A stretch of DNA of 64,000 bases from Spirosoma aureum (GTDB lineage: Bacteria; Bacteroidota; Bacteroidia; Cytophagales; Spirosomataceae), in NCBI RefSeq assembly GCF_011604685.1, contig NZ_CP050063.1, forward strand, positions 704,501 to 768,500, read 5' to 3'. Each line of letters starts with the position of its first letter. Position 1 is the stretch's first letter. Position numbers and translations under genes: made by a program. The notes under the pieces are model-generated. The model made no database searches. It had not been told where the DNA came from and was given only the letters and a program-made list of their open reading frames with translations. Below, one piece after another: positions 62,570-64,000 of this stretch.

Positions 62570-63715
62570 ATGATTAAAAACCTATTACTTACTTGTCTAA
62601 GTGTAACTCTGTTATCAACTGTATCGGCAAGTTTCGGGCAGGCACCCAACTTGGGAACAGCCGCAACCTTTGCCTTATTTACCGCAAACGGAGCCTTTAC
62701 CAATTCCGGCGCTTCATTGGTAACCGGTGACATTGGCACCAATGTTGGTGCCTTCAGTGGATTTCCAAGTCCCGGAACAGTTATTGGGAACATACGTCTG
62801 CCAACCAGTCCGGAAGCAGCACAGGCGGCAATCGATGTGGTGGCTGCCTACAACTCGTTGACCCCTGCCGTTTGCGGCACTACGATACCCGCAGAATTAA
62901 GTAGCCTGACACTCACCGCAGGCATTTCCTGTCAGAACCTGGCTGATCCTACTACGCTAAATGGTACCTTAACCTTAAGTGGGCCCGGGATATTCATTAT
63001 TAAGCTAAATAGTGCTTTAACGACTGCCACGAACTCAACCATTCTACTGACGAATGGTGCTACTGCCAATAATGTATTTTTTCAAATAAATGGAGCGGCC
63101 ACGCTCGGAACGGGTTCTACATTCAAGGGTACAATACTGGCCACGGGTGCCATTGTCCTGGCTACACAGGCTTCACTCGAAGGACGCGGCCTGTCAACGG
63201 CTGGAGCAATTACCTTAAACAATAATAATGTTACAGTCACGGGCAACGTGTTGCTTCCCGATTTAACGCCAATCATTAACTTACCCTCCAATAACTTTAC
63301 GACATCTGGAGCCGATCTAGTGAAAAACTTTACGATGGGTATATATGAAGTAGCAGGGCAGCCGACATCCAGCGGAAATATTGTCTTTACGATTACTGCC
63401 CCGTTTGGCTATACCCTGGCCTTTAACAGCAGCCTAACATCCATTGATGTGTCCGGAGGAAGTACCATTGCTGTTAATAATACGAATTGGGCGGTTACTT
63501 CTAATAATGGTTTGCAACTCACACTGACGATCAAGCCTGGGCAATTTATTGCTGCCAGCCCAGGAAATTCGATCATTGGGTTTACTATCACTCGAACCGT
63601 AGCTAACTCGAACGGTACAGCTAACATAACGGTGAACGTGGCAGATGATGCCTCGAAAACCTACGATAATAACCCGGCAAACAATATTTACGCTAGAAAT
63701 ATCAACGCATTGTAA
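62570..63715 (+). CDS. Ice-binding-type (DUF3494) secreted protein with C-terminal beta domain
   Basis: ATG 62570 (381 aa) gives a signal peptide (LLTCLSVTLLSTVSASFGQ). Residues about 24-225 form the DUF3494 ice-binding domain: LGTAATFALFTANGAFTNSG, TGDIGTNVGAFSGF, FFQINGAATLGTGSTFKGTI and SLEGRGLSTAGAITLNNNNV, the repeating A/T/S-rich solenoid. A second, DUF11-like beta-sandwich (about 235-381) follows. DUF3494 proteins bind ice or, in some members, act as adhesins. No T9SS sorting domain is seen, so export route and final location are uncertain. Confidence 0.88.
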   Translation: MIKNLLLTCLSVTLLSTVSASFGQAPNLGTAATFALFTANGAFTNSGASLVTGDIGTNVGAFSGFPSPGTVIGNIRLPTSPEAAQAAIDVVAAYNSLTPAVCGTTIPAELSSLTLTAGISCQNLADPTTLNGTLTLSGPGIFIIKLNSALTTATNSTILLTNGATANNVFFQINGAATLGTGSTFKGTILATGAIVLATQASLEGRGLSTAGAITLNNNNVTVTGNVLLPDLTPIINLPSNNFTTSGADLVKNFTMGIYEVAGQPTSSGNIVFTITAPFGYTLAFNSSLTSIDVSGGSTIAVNNTNWAVTSNNGLQLTLTIKPGQFIAASPGNSIIGFTITRTVANSNGTANITVNVADDASKTYDNNPANNIYARNINAL

Positions 63716-63890
63716 ACCTTATAAAGCCGTTTGAAATTGTCGGAAAACAAGGAAATAGCATAGTACAACCATTGAACTGCTCTAGATTAAACAGGCTTTG
63801 CTATGCAAGTATCTGATCAGTGAAACCGTAATAAAGACGAGCGAAGCAAAGAGCTTTACAAGATTTTATATTTACATTAATAGGAGAGCC

Positions 63891-64000
63891 ATGCAGGAGT
63901 TATTTTATATTTTCAAGATTCAACGGCAGAACGGATCCCACGAACCATTACCATATTCACTCTATCCACTTATCACCGCCTATCCCAAAGATGCAGGATC
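63891..64000 (+). CDS. N-terminal part of an unknown protein, cut by the window end
   Basis: ATG 63891 is preceded by AGGAGAG, an unusually good Shine-Dalgarno-like site for this genome. The frame stays open for 36 codons to the window end, reading MQELFYIFKIQR, then SHEPLPYSLYPLITAYP. No family is recognisable from so little. Confidence 0.5.
   Translation, partial: MQELFYIFKIQRQNGSHEPLPYSLYPLITAYPKDAG

Overview
The window looks like chromosome from a Bacteroidota member of the Cytophagales, most likely Spirosoma or a close relative in the Spirosomataceae. The reasons are moderate GC content, A-rich leaders in place of strong Shine-Dalgarno sites, the Bacteroidota promoter signature (TTG, about 20 nt, TAnnTTTG) ahead of many genes, three secreted proteins with type IX secretion (T9SS) C-terminal sorting domains, and Bacteroidota-typical FtsX-like permeases, M56/BlaI pairs and Ig-like adhesins. 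The genus is an inference from protein style, not a database match.

Layout. 1-5,100: the end of an MscS channel gene; a deletion scar joining a response-regulator 5' end to an LCCL-domain 3' end; an FtsX-type ABC permease; and a possible membrane-anchored HTH protein. 5,180-13,100: glpK, a PorE-like OmpA lipoprotein, a TspO-related protein, a secreted CAP-domain protein, a cyclophilin and a MarR-GNAT fusion. 13,360-20,560: an AraC regulator followed by a tripartite RND efflux operon (permease, DUF952 protein, adaptor, TolC-like channel). 20,750-27,510: manC, a class A beta-lactamase-like hydrolase facing a subclass B1 metallo-beta-lactamase tail to tail, a divergent cyclase, DinB, thiL and small lipoproteins.

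27,610-35,020: a cytochrome-b5-like protein, a BadF-type sugar kinase, a PaaE-type reductase, an M56 protease/BlaI regulatory pair with its operators visible, and an M3 oligopeptidase. 35,270-41,870: a plus-strand glycan cluster (CDP-paratose-epimerase-like, GT39-like, a beta-propeller glycosidase-like protein, an oxygenase-like protein and two GT2 enzymes). 42,370-46,620: an alpha/beta hydrolase, a CarH-like B12 photoreceptor regulator beside a CruF-like carotenoid gene, tRNA-His, Mn-type SOD and tadA. 46,735-55,690: a giant Ig-repeat T9SS protein, a GH3-serine hydrolase fusion, a rhodanese and small secreted proteins. 55,900-60,990: a histidine kinase/response regulator pair, hemB and pyrC. 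61,070-64,000: tRNA-Leu, a broken NUC1-type nuclease gene, an AraC-like regulator, an ice-binding-type protein and a gene cut by the window end.

Themes. Several genes concern the cell wall and beta-lactams (two beta-lactamase-type enzymes, a NagZ-like/penicillin-binding-like fusion, the M56/BlaI pair). However, the BlaI operators visible here precede only blaI itself. Light and oxidative stress genes (CarH-like, CruF-like, SOD) cluster together. No CRISPR array, transposase, prophage or plasmid origin was found. The most informative unannotated features are three coding remnants, the dyad operators at the MarR-GNAT, BlaI and CarH-like promoters, and several perfect or near-perfect inverted repeats in the spacers.
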